In this document: one piece after another, positions 22,501 through 33,832 of the stretch
How the letters are laid out: each line of letters opens with the position of its first letter
How positions within the stretch are numbered: position 1 is the first letter of the stretch
DNA from: Euborellia annulipes
Taxonomy: Eukaryota > Arthropoda > Insecta > Dermaptera > Anisolabididae
Assembly (NCBI GenBank): GCA_023213315.1
Contig: JAKCPI010014339.1
Location: forward strand, 1 to 64,000
Direction of reading: 5' to 3'
Length of the DNA: 64,000 nucleotides
Position numbers and translations under genes: made by a program
The notes under the pieces: model-generated
What the model saw: only the letters and a program-made list of their open reading frames with translations
Told to the model about the DNA's origin: nothing
Databases searched by the model: none

Positions 22501-22860
22501 AAGTCTATTTGTTGTTGGTGAAGTTTATGTCGTTTCATCATGAGTTCAGGTTCATGGCTGATTCTTCTTAAGGTCCGTTGATTAGTGTCGCGATTTACTC
22601 AGGAAATTATACATAAAATTCTTCTGTAGATCCACATCTCAAATACATTAAAGTTCTTCTCGGTTACTTCATCCAACGTCCACTCTTCTGCGGCGTGCAG
22701 CCTCTCCGAGAAAACAGCGCCTGATGATTCTCCTCTTCAAGTTGATCCCAATCTTAATCGATTTTGTATCCTAACTATGTAAATTATTTCTCTCTCTCAT
22801 CTCTTTGTCACAATTATGATTTTTAGAGATGACCCTTACTTAGTTTTCTTACCTTCAAAG

Positions 22861-23286
22861 TCAGATGTTTTTTTCTCGGCCCTCGTTGATGAAATAAGGT
22901 GTTGGTTTTTCAAATTTTTAATAAAATTTCTTTAAAAATTTTATTAACAGAGGTTTATTATTTGGTTGACAGTGCGGACCTTATACATCTGTTTTGGCTT
23001 TCGCCATCTTCAGAACCTTAAAAATACACATAATTCTTACAATTACTGTACAATGATTTAAATATTTTGGATTTTTTGAAAAATATTTAAATCATTGTAC
23101 AGTAGTTGTAAGAATTATGTATTTTTAAGGTTTCTGAAGATGGCAAAAGCCGAAACATGTATCTAAGGTCCGCATTGTCATCCTAATAATAAACCTCTGT
23201 TAATAAAATTTTTAAAGAAATTTTATTAAAAATTTGAAAACCAACATCTTATTTCATCAACGAGTGCCGAGAAAAAAACATCTGAC
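22861..23286. mobile_element. Foldback with ~210-bp arms and two opposing hammerhead-like motifs
   Basis: Arms 22861-23070 and 23075-23286 are nearly perfect inverted copies (TCAGATGTTTTTTTCTCGG...CCGAGAAAAAAACATCTGA). On the + strand at ~23134-23160: CTGAAGA, T, GGC-AAAA-GCC, GAAA, then the six-base palindrome ACATGT and A. The minus-strand copy at ~22991-23013 has GGC-GAAA-GCC and a damaged GAAA (AAAA). A stem I partner is not evident, so activity is doubtful. Confidence 0.65.
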
Positions 23287-24159
23287 TGAAGAATCTACCG
23301 ACCCAGGCATCTGTAAAATTTAAATTTTAGTTTTCTTAGCTAATCATACATGAGAAATAAAAAAAATGTTATTGACATTTTTCACATCTCTAAGCTCTTT
23401 TACCTATTAACAACATAAACAATTATAATAATTTCCTTATTAAAAAGCCCATAATAGGAAAATGAATAAAAAATTTTATTTTAATATTAGACTTTTATAC
23501 AATTCTGAAAAGGTTTTTGGACAAATTTACCTAAACGGAAACGGATAAACCTCTTCTCTTATTTTTCTTTTTTTGTTGAATATCACATAAATGAGTTGAG
23601 AAATAAATATCAAGAAATGTAACGAGCCACTTTGTTCCTCATACAATTATCTCCATTTCATATCTTTAATGATTTATTTATATTTCATCCCCCAAAGAAT
23701 CCTTTTTCTTGATGTAACATTACAAGTACAATTACACCATAACATCTCAGTAATTAATCATCAAATTTGATTTAAGCTATATTTGTCGTTAGTAAATAAA
23801 TAGAAAATAAATTGATAGAAAAAGAGGAGTCTGACATTTTTCCCCATTATTATTTGATTCATTTTCATCTAATGGCAATTTTAATTAGCCATTAAATCTA
23901 ATTCACCGATTATATAAAGTAAACATGTGTGCTTTATATTTAAAGGTAGCTATATGATTTTTTTATTCACTTTTCTATCAATAGACTATAATAATATCAG
24001 AGCTCATATATAACTTTTAATCTCAGAGATTTCTCTTAATGAGACTGATATTTATCTTTTTTTTTTCAAAAATAATATTTGCTTTATTAAAAATAAGTCG
24101 CTTTGGAAAGTATTAAAAATAAACAGAGGGTTTTTTAATAAATATTTGAGATCAATAAC

Positions 24160-24318
24160 TGTCGTGGATTTGTCCTTTTAATTAAATACTTAATACTTTC
24201 TTATTTAATAAATAGAACGTGTTTACTTTTTAGATTATTTATTTTAACTGAATATATTTTTAACACAACAATAGATATAAACAATATCAAAGAATATGAA
24301 TTATAAGTGAATCCAACA
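24160..24318 (-). repeat. 3' LTR of the copia element
   Basis: 159 bp, TGTCGTGG...CCAACA as read on the + strand; I see no difference from the LTR at 28366-28524. It is the 3' LTR because the element runs on the minus strand. Confidence 0.97.
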
Positions 24319-24319
24319 A

Positions 24320-24330
24320 TTCCCCCCTTC
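24320..24330 (-). other. Polypurine tract of the copia element
   Basis: On the minus strand GAAGGGGGGAA lies directly upstream of the 3' LTR. This is the expected priming site for plus-strand DNA synthesis. Confidence 0.85.
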
Positions 24331-24332
24331 AC

Positions 24333-27300
24333 TTATACTTCATTATTCTGACAAAGACCTAATCTCTTCATATGTTCTTTCATTAATTCAGGCGTTGAGT
24401 TCTTTGTCAAAATATCAGCTTCTAGTTCTTTCGATCCGATGTGTTCCAAAATTATTTCTCCCTTTTCAAAATCATCCTTTATAAAATGAAACTTTCGGTT
24501 AATATGTCTCGTTCTTCCACTTAGTTTAGGGTTTTTGACCCAATCAATTAGAGCTTTACTGTCAGTTAATATTTTAACAGGTTTAGGAACCAAATGGTCT
24601 TCTCCCAGGTCTCGTAGCAATTCTACAAACCATTTTACATCACATAGCCCTTCGCACGCTGCTATCAATTCCGCTTCCATTGTAGACAATGTTACTAGTT
24701 TTTGCTTGCCACTCTTCCAATTAACTGTCGAATTTCCTAATTTTACAACATGTCCTCCAAACGATTTACCATCCGAAGTTGTACTCCAGCTCGCATCTGA
24801 AAGTATTGTTAGTTCTCCAACTCCAGAATTAAATTCTAAACATACCTTTTCTGTTCCTTTTAAATATCGCAATAATCTTTTTAGAGCTGTCCAATGTTTC
24901 ATTCTTGGATCTTTACTGTATTGAGATAACTTACTAATTGTGAAGGAAATATCTGGTCTTGTTCCTATCGCTAAATACATTAGAGAACCAAGCGCTTGTT
25001 GATAGATTTTTTCAGGAAATTTTTCATCGCCTTCATAATTATCTAAATCTTCATTATTTCCTCCGGGTGTTTTAACCGGTTTTGCATTTTCAAAATTAAA
25101 ATTTTTCAATATTTCTTTTATGTAATGTTTTTGTGATAAGATTAATTTTTCATCTTTTTGTATAATTTTCACTCCTAGAAAAGTATTTTTATTCGTAGTT
25201 TCTTTCAAATCTATCTTCTTTGTAATTAAATTGATGTAATGATCAATTATCTTGTTTGAACTTCCCAATATTATCAAATCATCCACGTAGACTCCTATTA
25301 TAATGTACTCGAGTTTATTTTTCCATATGTGAATACATGGTTCAGATTTAATTTTCTTCATATTAATTTCTTTTAAAATTTTAGAAAATTCTTCATACCA
25401 ACATCTTCCGGATTGTGGTAATCCGTAAATACTTTTATTTATTTTATAAACCTTATTTTCTTCTGTGTTGTATCCATCAGGTTGTTCCATGTAAATCGGT
25501 TTTGATAAATATCCGTTTAGATAAGCCGAATTTACATCAAAAGTTCGAATCTTTGACCCTTTCATTGTTGCAAGTGCCAATAGTGTTCTTACTGACGCCC
25601 ACTTTATCACTGGACTGAAAGATTCTTCGTAATCTTTACCTTTTTCTTGATCATAACCAGCAGCCACTAATCTTGCTTTATATCTCAATTCCGATCTTTC
25701 ATCTTCCATATTTTTTTTCTTGAAAATCCATTTACTTTTCAGTATTTTTTCATTTTTCGGTCTATCCACTAACTCCCAAACTTGATGTTTATTCATAGAA
25801 TTCATTTCTTTATTCATTGCTTCTTTCCAACGTTCTTTTTCTTTCGATTTTAATGTTTCTTCATAACTTTTAGGAACCATTTCCTCTTCTACTTTATAAA
25901 CAAAATAATCTTTATATTTTTCTGGGGCTTTTCTTTCTCTTCGTGGTCTACTCTCTAAATTATTATCATCTTCACAAATAGGATTTTCTTCTTCTACGTT
26001 TTCATAAATAGGATTTTCTTCTTCTACGTTTTCATAAATAGGATTTTCTTCTTCTACGTTTTCATCACTAGTATTTTCTTCTACTCGTACATCACTATCA
26101 CTGTTAACAAAATCTTCATTTGAGGGAAACAAATATTCAAAATTTATATTTAAATAATCTTCATCTTTTTCTTCGGGTTTAATTAATTTATTTCCCATTC
26201 TTTCTTCAATAAATTTCACGTCTCTCGTTTCAACTATTTGTTTTGTTTCTATATCGTATATTCTGTATGCTTTTCTCATTCTTGAGTAGCCCATAAATAT
26301 TCCTGGTTTTGCTTTCATATCAAATTTATGTCTTTTTTCTTTCGGAATCCAAAAATAACATTCGCAACCAAAGATTTTCAAGTGCGATATTGTTACTTTT
26401 CTCCCACTAAATTTTTCTTCAGGTGTTTCATCAGCATTGTTTTTGCACGGAGTAAGATTCTTTAAATATGTTGCCGTGCCGACAGCTTCTGCCCAAAATT
26501 TTAATGGGAGTCCTGAATCTGTTAATAAACCTGTTGCACTCTCTAAAATAGTTCGATTTGCCCTTTCGGCGATACCATTGGATTGAGGTGAATATGGAGT
26601 CGTAAGTTGATGTTCTATCCCATTTTCTTTAAAAAGATTTTGAAAACTTTCATTTAAAAATTCTTTCCCGTTATCACTTCTAATTCCTTTAATTTTATAA
26701 TTTGTTTTATTTTCAATCAATTTAATAAATTCTTTTAACTTGTCATATGTTTCAGACTTCTTTGCTAAAAAATATGTAAAAATTTTTCTTGAATAATCAT
26801 CCACTATGGTTAATATATATTTTGATCCTCCAAGTGATAATTGATTAATTGGACCAATTAAATCAACATGTAATAATTCAAGGGGTTTCGTTGTCGATTT
26901 ATATTTTATTTCTTTGAACGGCTTTCTTGAATATTTTGCTTTTATGCAGACAACACAATCTTCAAAATTTTCTTTATCACTAAAATTCATTCCATGTACC
27001 ATATCTTTTTTCTTCATTAAGTTCATATACTTTTCATTCACATGTCCTAATCTTCTATGCCAATTCATTTTCGAATTTCTTGAAAAATTTTCACTTAAAT
27101 TACACTCTTCATCTTCTTGATTAACAACATAAAAACTATTTATTTTTCTCGCTTTAATTAGAGTTTCATTATTTTTATCCTTGATCACCCCTCCAGATGA
27201 ACTAAATATTACTTTTTGATCCGATTCAGTCAATTTTGTAACTGATATTAAATTTCCTTTCAATTTAGGTACATATAGGACATCTTTCATTAAAAAATCT

Positions 27301-28304
27301 TCTTTGTTTTCACTCTTCATTTTCACATCACCAATGCTTTCTGAATAAATTATTCTATTATCCGCTAATCTTATTTGCTTTTCTTCATGTCTGGGTTTTG
27401 TAATTAACTTTAGATTTGATGTCATATGGCTTGTTGCCCCACTATCAATAATCCATTGATTTTCATTTTTCACTTGTGGTGTAGCCGTATTTACTGTCCA
27501 CGCATATTCTTCTGTACCATCAGTGACTTCTTCTGCTACTTTGGCATTTTGAGTTTTGTTATTATAACTTGTTGATTTTTCTTTATTTTCTTTATTTGAA
27601 TTTTTTGGATTATACCAACATTCTGAAGTCCAGTGACCCATTCTTTTACAAACCCAACATTTCTTTTGAGAGAAATTCCTACAATTCTTATTGTTATACG
27701 TTTTATTAAATGATGTTGCCTTAAAAGCACTCTGTTGATCAGGTAGAATCTTCTTTTCTTGACGCTCTTCATGACATTGAAAAATTCTATATACATCCGC
27801 CATAGTTGGTTTCTTAAAATTATCAAATTGCATTGCAACTAGATTGTACTTGGGTGGCAAACCTCTTATTAATGCTACAATAAATTCTTCGTCTTCAATT
27901 TTTCCGCCTAGGATTCTTGCATTTTCTAATAATTTTTCACCCCTTAAGAGATATTGCTTCCAAGATTCTTCCTTTTTCATTACTAACCTTAAGACATCAT
28001 TTTTGGCTTCAATTGATTTTCGTGTTAAATCCCCTTCATATCTTTTCTTGAGCGATTCCCAAATTTCTTTTGATGTGCCGCAAGTTAATATTAAAGAAAC
28101 CTGTACATCATCCATTGCACATGTTAAAATACTTTTGGCCATTGCATCTTTTTTCTTCCAAGCCTGAAGTAATCCTGGTTCAGCAGGAGGCTCTTCTATT
28201 AAATATTTTTCCAAATCTTTACCTTGTAAGATTGCATAAATCCTGAACTTCCAACTCACAAAATTATTTTCATTTAGTTTGGGGATTTGATTTAAATTAT
28301 CCAT
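24333..28304 (-). CDS. Copia Gag-Pol polyprotein
   Basis: 1323 residues from the first ATG (28304-28302); the open frame extends 14 codons upstream without an ATG. Residue numbers run from that ATG. The Gag begins with the NENNFVSWKF-type domain at ~11. The zinc knuckle CX2CX4HX4C is at 216-229 and the aspartic protease DSGA at 287-290. The integrase HHCC zinc site is H416, H421, C450, C453, with catalytic D481, D544, E580. Reverse transcriptase D923 and YVDD are at 1006-1009. RNase H acidic residues are D1170, E1210, D1248, D1297. An acidic hinge at ~748-777 holds three copies of a ten-residue unit. All catalytic residues are present and there is no frameshift, consistent with an active single-ORF copia element. 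Confidence 0.97.
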   Translation of the reverse strand: MDNLNQIPKLNENNFVSWKFRIYAILQGKDLEKYLIEEPPAEPGLLQAWKKKDAMAKSILTCAMDDVQVSLILTCGTSKEIWESLKKRYEGDLTRKSIEAKNDVLRLVMKKEESWKQYLLRGEKLLENARILGGKIEDEEFIVALIRGLPPKYNLVAMQFDNFKKPTMADVYRIFQCHEERQEKKILPDQQSAFKATSFNKTYNNKNCRNFSQKKCWVCKRMGHWTSECWYNPKNSNKENKEKSTSYNNKTQNAKVAEEVTDGTEEYAWTVNTATPQVKNENQWIIDSGATSHMTSNLKLITKPRHEEKQIRLADNRIIYSESIGDVKMKSENKEDFLMKDVLYVPKLKGNLISVTKLTESDQKVIFSSSGGVIKDKNNETLIKARKINSFYVVNQEDEECNLSENFSRNSKMNWHRRLGHVNEKYMNLMKKKDMVHGMNFSDKENFEDCVVCIKAKYSRKPFKEIKYKSTTKPLELLHVDLIGPINQLSLGGSKYILTIVDDYSRKIFTYFLAKKSETYDKLKEFIKLIENKTNYKIKGIRSDNGKEFLNESFQNLFKENGIEHQLTTPYSPQSNGIAERANRTILESATGLLTDSGLPLKFWAEAVGTATYLKNLTPCKNNADETPEEKFSGRKVTISHLKIFGCECYFWIPKEKRHKFDMKAKPGIFMGYSRMRKAYRIYDIETKQIVETRDVKFIEERMGNKLIKPEEKDEDYLNINFEYLFPSNEDFVNSDSDVRVEENTSDENVEEENPIYENVEEENPIYENVEEENPICEDDNNLESRPRRERKAPEKYKDYFVYKVEEEMVPKSYEETLKSKEKERWKEAMNKEMNSMNKHQVWELVDRPKNEKILKSKWIFKKKNMEDERSELRYKARLVAAGYDQEKGKDYEESFSPVIKWASVRTLLALATMKGSKIRTFDVNSAYLNGYLSKPIYMEQPDGYNTEENKVYKINKSIYGLPQSGRCWYEEFSKILKEINMKKIKSEPCIHIWKNKLEYIIIGVYVDDLIILGSSNKIIDHYINLITKKIDLKETTNKNTFLGVKIIQKDEKLILSQKHYIKEILKNFNFENAKPVKTPGGNNEDLDNYEGDEKFPEKIYQQALGSLMYLAIGTRPDISFTISKLSQYSKDPRMKHWTALKRLLRYLKGTEKVCLEFNSGVGELTILSDASWSTTSDGKSFGGHVVKLGNSTVNWKSGKQKLVTLSTMEAELIAACEGLCDVKWFVELLRDLGEDHLVPKPVKILTDSKALIDWVKNPKLSGRTRHINRKFHFIKDDFEKGEIILEHIGSKELEADILTKNSTPELMKEHMKRLGLCQNNEV
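25981..26070. repeat. Three tandem 30-bp units in the copia hinge
   Basis: The first two 30-bp units are identical and the third differs at its end. They encode three repeats of an acidic ENVEEENPI unit between integrase and reverse transcriptase. In-frame expansion of a linker is the simplest reading. Confidence 0.9.
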
Positions 28305-28350
28305 TATTTTCAACGAAGCTACTAACAACCACACAACCACGAACAACCAC

Positions 28351-28362
28351 GCTCTGCTACCA
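28351..28362 (-). other. Primer binding site for initiator tRNA-Met
   Basis: On the minus strand, three bases after the 5' LTR, the sequence is TGGTAGCAGAGC. At least its first 11 bases complement the 3' end (CTCTGCTA plus CCA) of animal initiator tRNA-Met, as I recall that tRNA. It primes minus-strand DNA synthesis. Confidence 0.85.
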
Positions 28363-28365
28363 ATT

Positions 28366-28524
28366 TGTCGTGGATTTGTCCTTTTAATTAAATACTTAAT
28401 ACTTTCTTATTTAATAAATAGAACGTGTTTACTTTTTAGATTATTTATTTTAACTGAATATATTTTTAACACAACAATAGATATAAACAATATCAAAGAA
28501 TATGAATTATAAGTGAATCCAACA
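28366..28524 (-). repeat. 5' LTR of the copia element
   Basis: 159 bp, identical to 24160-24318, followed on the right by the second copy of the ATAAC target duplication. It would contain the element's promoter. Confidence 0.97.
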
Positions 28525-28769
28525 ATAACTTCTTTTAGTCTTGATTAATAGTTTTTAGAGCATTTTTCAATTGGAAAAGCTCTTAAAGTTCTTGCTAGTT
28601 CGTCACGTTATTTTACATAATAATTCTCTTTTAGGGACTAGTAATATTTAATTTAGATGGTAGGGTTGAAAAAAAATTTGTTTATTTCTTATTGTCGAAG
28701 TTTCGCTTCTTGAGGATCGACAGGTTGTCAGTTTTTTTTTACTTTCTCTTACCTCTACTGGTATATGTT

Positions 28770-29335
28770 AATATATAGAGAAGTATTGGATTCATGACAA
28801 AAATTCGAAGCCGAGATTTTGATGGATATACACGTTTTGAGGTCCCCTGAGTCCAAAAAAGTGGCTTTCGCGACATGGTCTGTCTGTGTACAAAATATCT
28901 CAAGAACGAAAAGAGCTACTTGGTTGAAATTTTATATTTAAGTAAGACACCCTCCTGAGGCGTGAAAATAAGCTTTTGAACAAAATCGGCCAAAGAGTAC
29001 TAGTACTTTACTGATGCACTTTTTCAGTTTTTTTCGATTTTCTCAAAACTCCCTCTAACGATTTTGATTATAAATCAAAAATCAATTATTTTTTATATGC
29101 TTTTTAAAATGTATAATATCATTTTGCTCTCAAAAGTGTTTGAAGCACACTTTACTCTTGTACTTCTTAGGAAAGATAAGAGAAATGGTTGTCATGGAAA
29201 CAAAATATAAATATTTTACCATGTTTATAAATTTTACATCTTGAATTATAAAATTATAATATATCGGCGGCACAAAAAATCTGATGTGACAAGCACAAAA
29301 CACTGTGCTGTGCGACCAGTCACACCGGATTTAAT
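28770..29335 (+). repeat. Dispersed repeat R1, copy c
   Basis: Same block order as copy a: GAGAAGTATTGGA, a GAGATTTTGATGGATATA block, GAGGTCCCCTGAG, GACATGGTCTGTCTGTG, AAGAGTACTAGTAC, AAATCAATTA. The terminal hairpin is partly deleted (ATCTGATGTGACAAG joined to GACCAGTCACACCGGAT). It faces copy d across ~900 bp. Confidence 0.75.
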
Positions 29336-29719
29336 AAAATTCCAATTATACAAGCAACTTATCAGTCCTGAAGCGATGAGAGTCGGCAATAGGAAGAAAT
29401 AAATTTTTTATTTCATCCTAGGATGCCTGCAACCCTACTACTATCTCATATAATTAGATACGGTTGAAAAAATAAGTTTTTCTAGCCATGAAAGTTTTTA
29501 ATAATACATAAAGTTTCAATTTATTGATTTACTTAATTAAAAATAGAATGTTCAAAACCATGAATCACATATCACCTCCCTGGGGAAATTTTTCTTTGTA
29601 AGTTATAATTACATTTGTTTATTAAATTAATTTTATATTTGTGGGATTATAATCAATGGGTGAGTGGCACTCTAATTCCATTAACTTCCCCACTACTAAA
29701 GTGATTTTTATCTCATAAT

Positions 29720-30006
29720 CAGGTCTATTCTCTAAAAACAGACGTTAACATCATAAATTCGGTGTTTAAAAGTAAAGTAATAACATCAGAGTTAAAAAAT
29801 GATATTCTCTAAACAAAGTTTTAACAGCGACGTTAACATGTTGCTTTTGTCAAAATCATAATCTTATTTTTTGGTTAAAGACCCCATTTTGATGCATTAA
29901 ACACGGCGTTAAAATATTAAAGGCACCCCCCTAGATATGACATTAATTTTTAACACTATTGACTAAATGTTAACGCTTTGAGTTTTTGTAGAGAATAGCC
30001 TACCTG
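29720..30006. repeat. MITE-like repeat, copy 1
   Basis: It begins CAGGTCTATTCTCTAAAA and ends GAGAATAGCCTACCTG, imperfectly inverted. The interior shares TTAACAGCGACGTTAACATG, GATGCATTAAACACGGCG and GGCACCCCC with 34720-35099. It is non-coding. Confidence 0.6.
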
Positions 30007-30230
30007 TATATGATGAAAGTTAATCCGCAAATATGAAATTTTAAACAAAATTTCTCTACTCAACAACACAACCTGCCATCAGCACCCTGACTTGAGACTT
30101 TTTGTCGAAATAGGGTTTAGGGCTCAATCTAGTTCCGGAAACTTTTATTTGAAATAAACATTGGTTTTCAATTTTTTTCGAAATTATTAAAATTTATTTA
30201 AAAATATATCATATGGATAGAATAGATATA

Positions 30231-30858
30231 AAGAATCTGGTGTGACTGGTCGCACAACACACAACTTTCTCTTACCTTCGGTAATCGAAAGTTGTCTTCT
30301 GTGCTTGCCACACTAGATTTTTTGTGTCGACATATATTTAGTTTCCAACAGTACGGTACATTTGAATTTGAGATGTAAAATTTATAAACATGGGAGAATG
30401 TTTATATTTTATTACCATGGCAATAATTTCTCCAATCTTTCCTATGAAGTACAAGAGTAAAGTGGTCTTCAGAAGATTTCAATGGAAAAATGAGACTATA
30501 CATTTTAAATAGCATCTAAAAAATAATTAATTTTTGAATTGAAATCAAAATCGTTGGAGCGGATTTTGAGAAAATCGAAAAAATAAATAGAAAAAGTACT
30601 AGTACTTTTTGGCCGATTTTGATTAAAAGCTTATTTTCACGCTTCAGGGGGGTGCCTTATTTAAATATAAAATTTCAACTTCATAGCTCCAAATTCATGC
30701 TTAAAATTGAACCACAGACAGACCAAGTTGCGAAATCTAATTTTTTGAATTGAGGGGACCTCAAAATCCATCAAAATCTCGACATCGAATTTTTGACATG
30801 AATCCAATACTTTCTTTCTATATATATTACATATATACATAGATAGGAGAAAGTAACA
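30231..30858 (-). repeat. Dispersed repeat R1, copy d
   Basis: Minus-strand copy with an almost complete terminal hairpin at 30233-30325 (AATCTGGTGTGACTGG... and ...TGCCACACTAGATT, loop around TTCGG), then ATATATTTAGTTTCC and the R1 blocks in reverse order to the CTTTCTTTCTATATATA end. Confidence 0.75.
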
Positions 30859-31843
30859 AAGAATTTTTTGATTTTTCTTTTAGCCTCTCCAAAAATGTTG
30901 TTCTATAAAACCACGTCATTAGAATTAATTACTACCACCCACATACATCTGGCATAGATCGTCATTCATGAGTACAATACACACACCTCTTTAGGGGGAT
31001 AGAGTTAATGGTTGAAGACTAGCATCAAAGGGCAACTGTTGTATCGACCAAAGAGAGAAGGGCTTTTCCTGGCTTCGTACACTGACTATCAAATGCACGA
31101 AGGGAGACCGACCTTGCACCCTACCCCTGAGTTTCAATGACCATGGACTGCCTGGCATTCAGCCCTGACTACTAACCTCCTTCTATTTATCCTCTTTAAA
31201 AAATCGAATTCTGCATTATGCAGTCCTTACGATGCAAAATTCATGCAGACCAGTGAGCGAGTAATAAAAATAATAATAGAAACTTTACATTTTATTGGCT
31301 ATAAATAGGTCAAAGTTAGAGGGTATTTTCGATCCGAATTTTTTTCTTAGTTCAATGGTTCCACTTTTTTGACTTCCGCTTCTTCTTTTATAGAAAAATA
31401 ATTGAATTGGCCTATAACAAGAATATATTATCATACATTGCTTTTTTTATTTCTCTTATTCCTGAACACTAAATACAGGAATATCTCATTTTTTAGATAT
31501 TTGTTCATTGGGGTTAAATACATGCATGATATCTTGAGATTGCTCTATTTAATCGAAGATTCCATTTCCAAACAGGACATTTATTTGAATATCCAAATGT
31601 ATTCATGAAAATTATACACCCTCATTTTTATTGTTTGTTAATTTTTTGTTTCTTCATGATTTAATTGTTGGAAAATTTATTATTTCCAGGTGGCTCAAAT
31701 AATATTAAATATTATTCACAAAAAGTTATAACAAACTCAATGGAGATTGTTACATATCTTCTTCAGGGTTTCATTCGTTTACCAGGGTGATTTGAAAAAT
31801 CCGTGAAAAAATAAAATAATTCATTTATAGCTGGATTAGTTGA

Positions 31844-32065
31844 TGAATAAATAAAAATAATACCAGATATTGTATATTTCATATATTAAAGCGCATTTAG
31901 GCTGACGTTTCGGTCTTGATTAAGACCATCTTCAGAGTTTATGAGCTGTAAATATAGGCACACAAGCACAAACTCTGAAGAGAGCCTTAATCAAGACCGA
32001 AACGACAGTCTAGTGGGCCTTATTAAATGAAATATACAATATCTGCTATTCTTTTTACTTACTCA
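31844..32065. mobile_element. Foldback pair with opposing hammerheads
   Basis: AGATATTGTATATTTCATAT at the left and ATGAAATATACAATATCTG at the right are inverted. The left copy carries a complete hammerhead on the minus strand. The right copy (+, CTGAAGA at 31975-31981, GAAA at 31999-32002) has lost part of stem II and reads CGAC in place of CGTC. Confidence 0.7.
31902..31937 (-). ncRNA. Hammerhead ribozyme motif
   Basis: On the minus strand: CT, CTGAAGA, T, six-pair stem II GGTCTT/AAGACC with an AATC loop, GAAA, CGTC, AG. Stem I is only two pairs (CT/AG), but stem II is the longest perfect one in the window. ACGT after GAA is the self-complementary reduced stem III. Confidence 0.7.
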
Positions 32066-33810
32066 AAAAATAAAATGTACTTATTTTATCGATTTTTATT
32101 TTTTAATACTCCTCTTTGACTTATACATTTTGTCCAACGCAGCTCCGGTTTTGTTCCCTTCCGAATAATAGGATTTGTATAACTCATTCATTTCCGCAAA
32201 CATTTGAATTTTGAAGAAAATCTCTTTTCAGTCAGATAGTTACGGGATGACCGAGCTGAAGCTCGGTGGTTTTTTCTTTTGATAAAATTGGAAAAAACTA
32301 AAAAAGTATTATATCTCAGTAAATTACTAGTACTCGAAGTATCCCAAAGACAAAATCTAGCTTAATTTCATATGTTACTTAAAATTTGAAATAAATCAGA
32401 GTGAATCTTTGAGAAAATTGGAATAACTAAAAAAGTACATCAGTAAAGTGGGGGCTTTCCAAAGTAGTATATATTTTAAATTTGAAAAAATTCGTTAGAG
32501 CCGTTTTCGAGAACTGATGTGCTTGCAAACAGACAAACAAACAAACTACATACATTGCTGGTTTAATAATATTAGATTTTTTCAAATTAGAAAAGACATT
32601 GTAGTCCGAGGGATGCGAAACAAGTTGGAAAAATGATTGTCTGGAAAGAGATTTTTTTCAAAAGAAGAGCTGATTGCGGAAACGAATGAGGAGTTGAGCA
32701 TATCGTTTTATTCCAAAGGGATCAACAAACTGGAGCAGCGTTGGAAGAAATGAATAAATCTAAGAAAAGACTATGTTGAAAAATAAACATGATTTCTCTC
32801 GATAAATGGAGAATTTTTTTATTTTTGCACAGAATTTTCTAATCTCCTAATTTGATCGTTTTTTTTTTAGCCAATATTTACAAATTTTTGAATTTCCTGA
32901 TTCATATAATCCAATTTTGATTCCATCATTTTTATTATTTCCTCCAGGACTATATTTGGATCAATGGGATGGGATAGTCTTTAAAATTTACCAACTGTTT
33001 TTGACTTTTTACTAAATATATCAAGTAAGACAGTTGAGTAACATCTGTTCTTACTACTTTAAGACTTTAAAAGGAACAAAAAAACCGAATATTTTCTCTT
33101 CAACACTCATCGTGTTCTTGAAAAATCTCTTGTTATTTTGAATATATTATTGCTTGTTATAACTTCCCGAGTATTTCATTTTTATTTCATAAGAGGCGTA
33201 CTAAAAATAAATACACTAAAAATAACTAACTAATCTGTAGTTGTGAATGAGTTCTAGAGTTGTCTCTATTTATAATCCAGTTAATTTATCGCTGAGTTGA
33301 TCTTAGTAAAGAAAAAATTAAAAAATTGTTTCATTATTATTGTAATTAAATCTTTAAATGAATTCAGATAAAGGCTTTAATATCAATATTTTTGATGTTT
33401 TTTTTAATAAAACATCATTATAAATTTATTGGTCCATTTCATATATGCATATCTTTTCCAAATAATATCAGAAAAAAATTAAATTTTTTACGCCTCTTTC
33501 CTTTATTGAAATTTAACATTTCCTGTTGGTATATTTAATTTAAAGAGGGAAATTATATCTGAATCCCGACCTCATTATAAATTTCTGTCTTCGCTTATAG
33601 TTTGGATATTATTTAAGTTGCAATATTTAATCTTCTTTTGAAACAGAATATTTGTCTAAAGCAGGTGTTTCCCGGATGAATGCTAAGGGGCTAGAACACT
33701 AAATATTTTGGATTCTAACTCAAAATATTAAAATTATAGCCTTATTATTTATTTTTTTAAAAATACAACTCGTTTTATTGGTCTCTTTAAAAAAATGTGA
33801 AATAATTCTT

Positions 33811-33832
33811 ATATATATATATATATATATAT
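33811..33832. repeat. (AT)n microsatellite
   Basis: Twenty-two bases of alternating AT. Confidence 0.9.

Larger units (their letters stand above)
24160..28524 (-). mobile_element. Complete Ty1/copia LTR retrotransposon
   Basis: This 4365-bp element is inserted antisense to the host gene in intron 1. It has identical 159-bp LTRs (TG...CA), a 5-bp target duplication ATAAC (24155-24159 and 28525-28529), a primer binding site and a polypurine tract in the correct places, and one uninterrupted gag-pol frame. Identical LTRs and an intact frame imply a recent insertion, and the element may still be competent to move. Confidence 0.97.

Noticed and set aside
22991..23030. Counting every CATCTTCAG as an active hammerhead
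   Set aside because: Many copies have lost CTGANGA, GAAA or a stem; only those with all parts were listed as ncRNA with higher confidence.
24535..28167. Plus-strand open frames inside the copia element
   Set aside because: They are antisense shadows of the long gag-pol frame.
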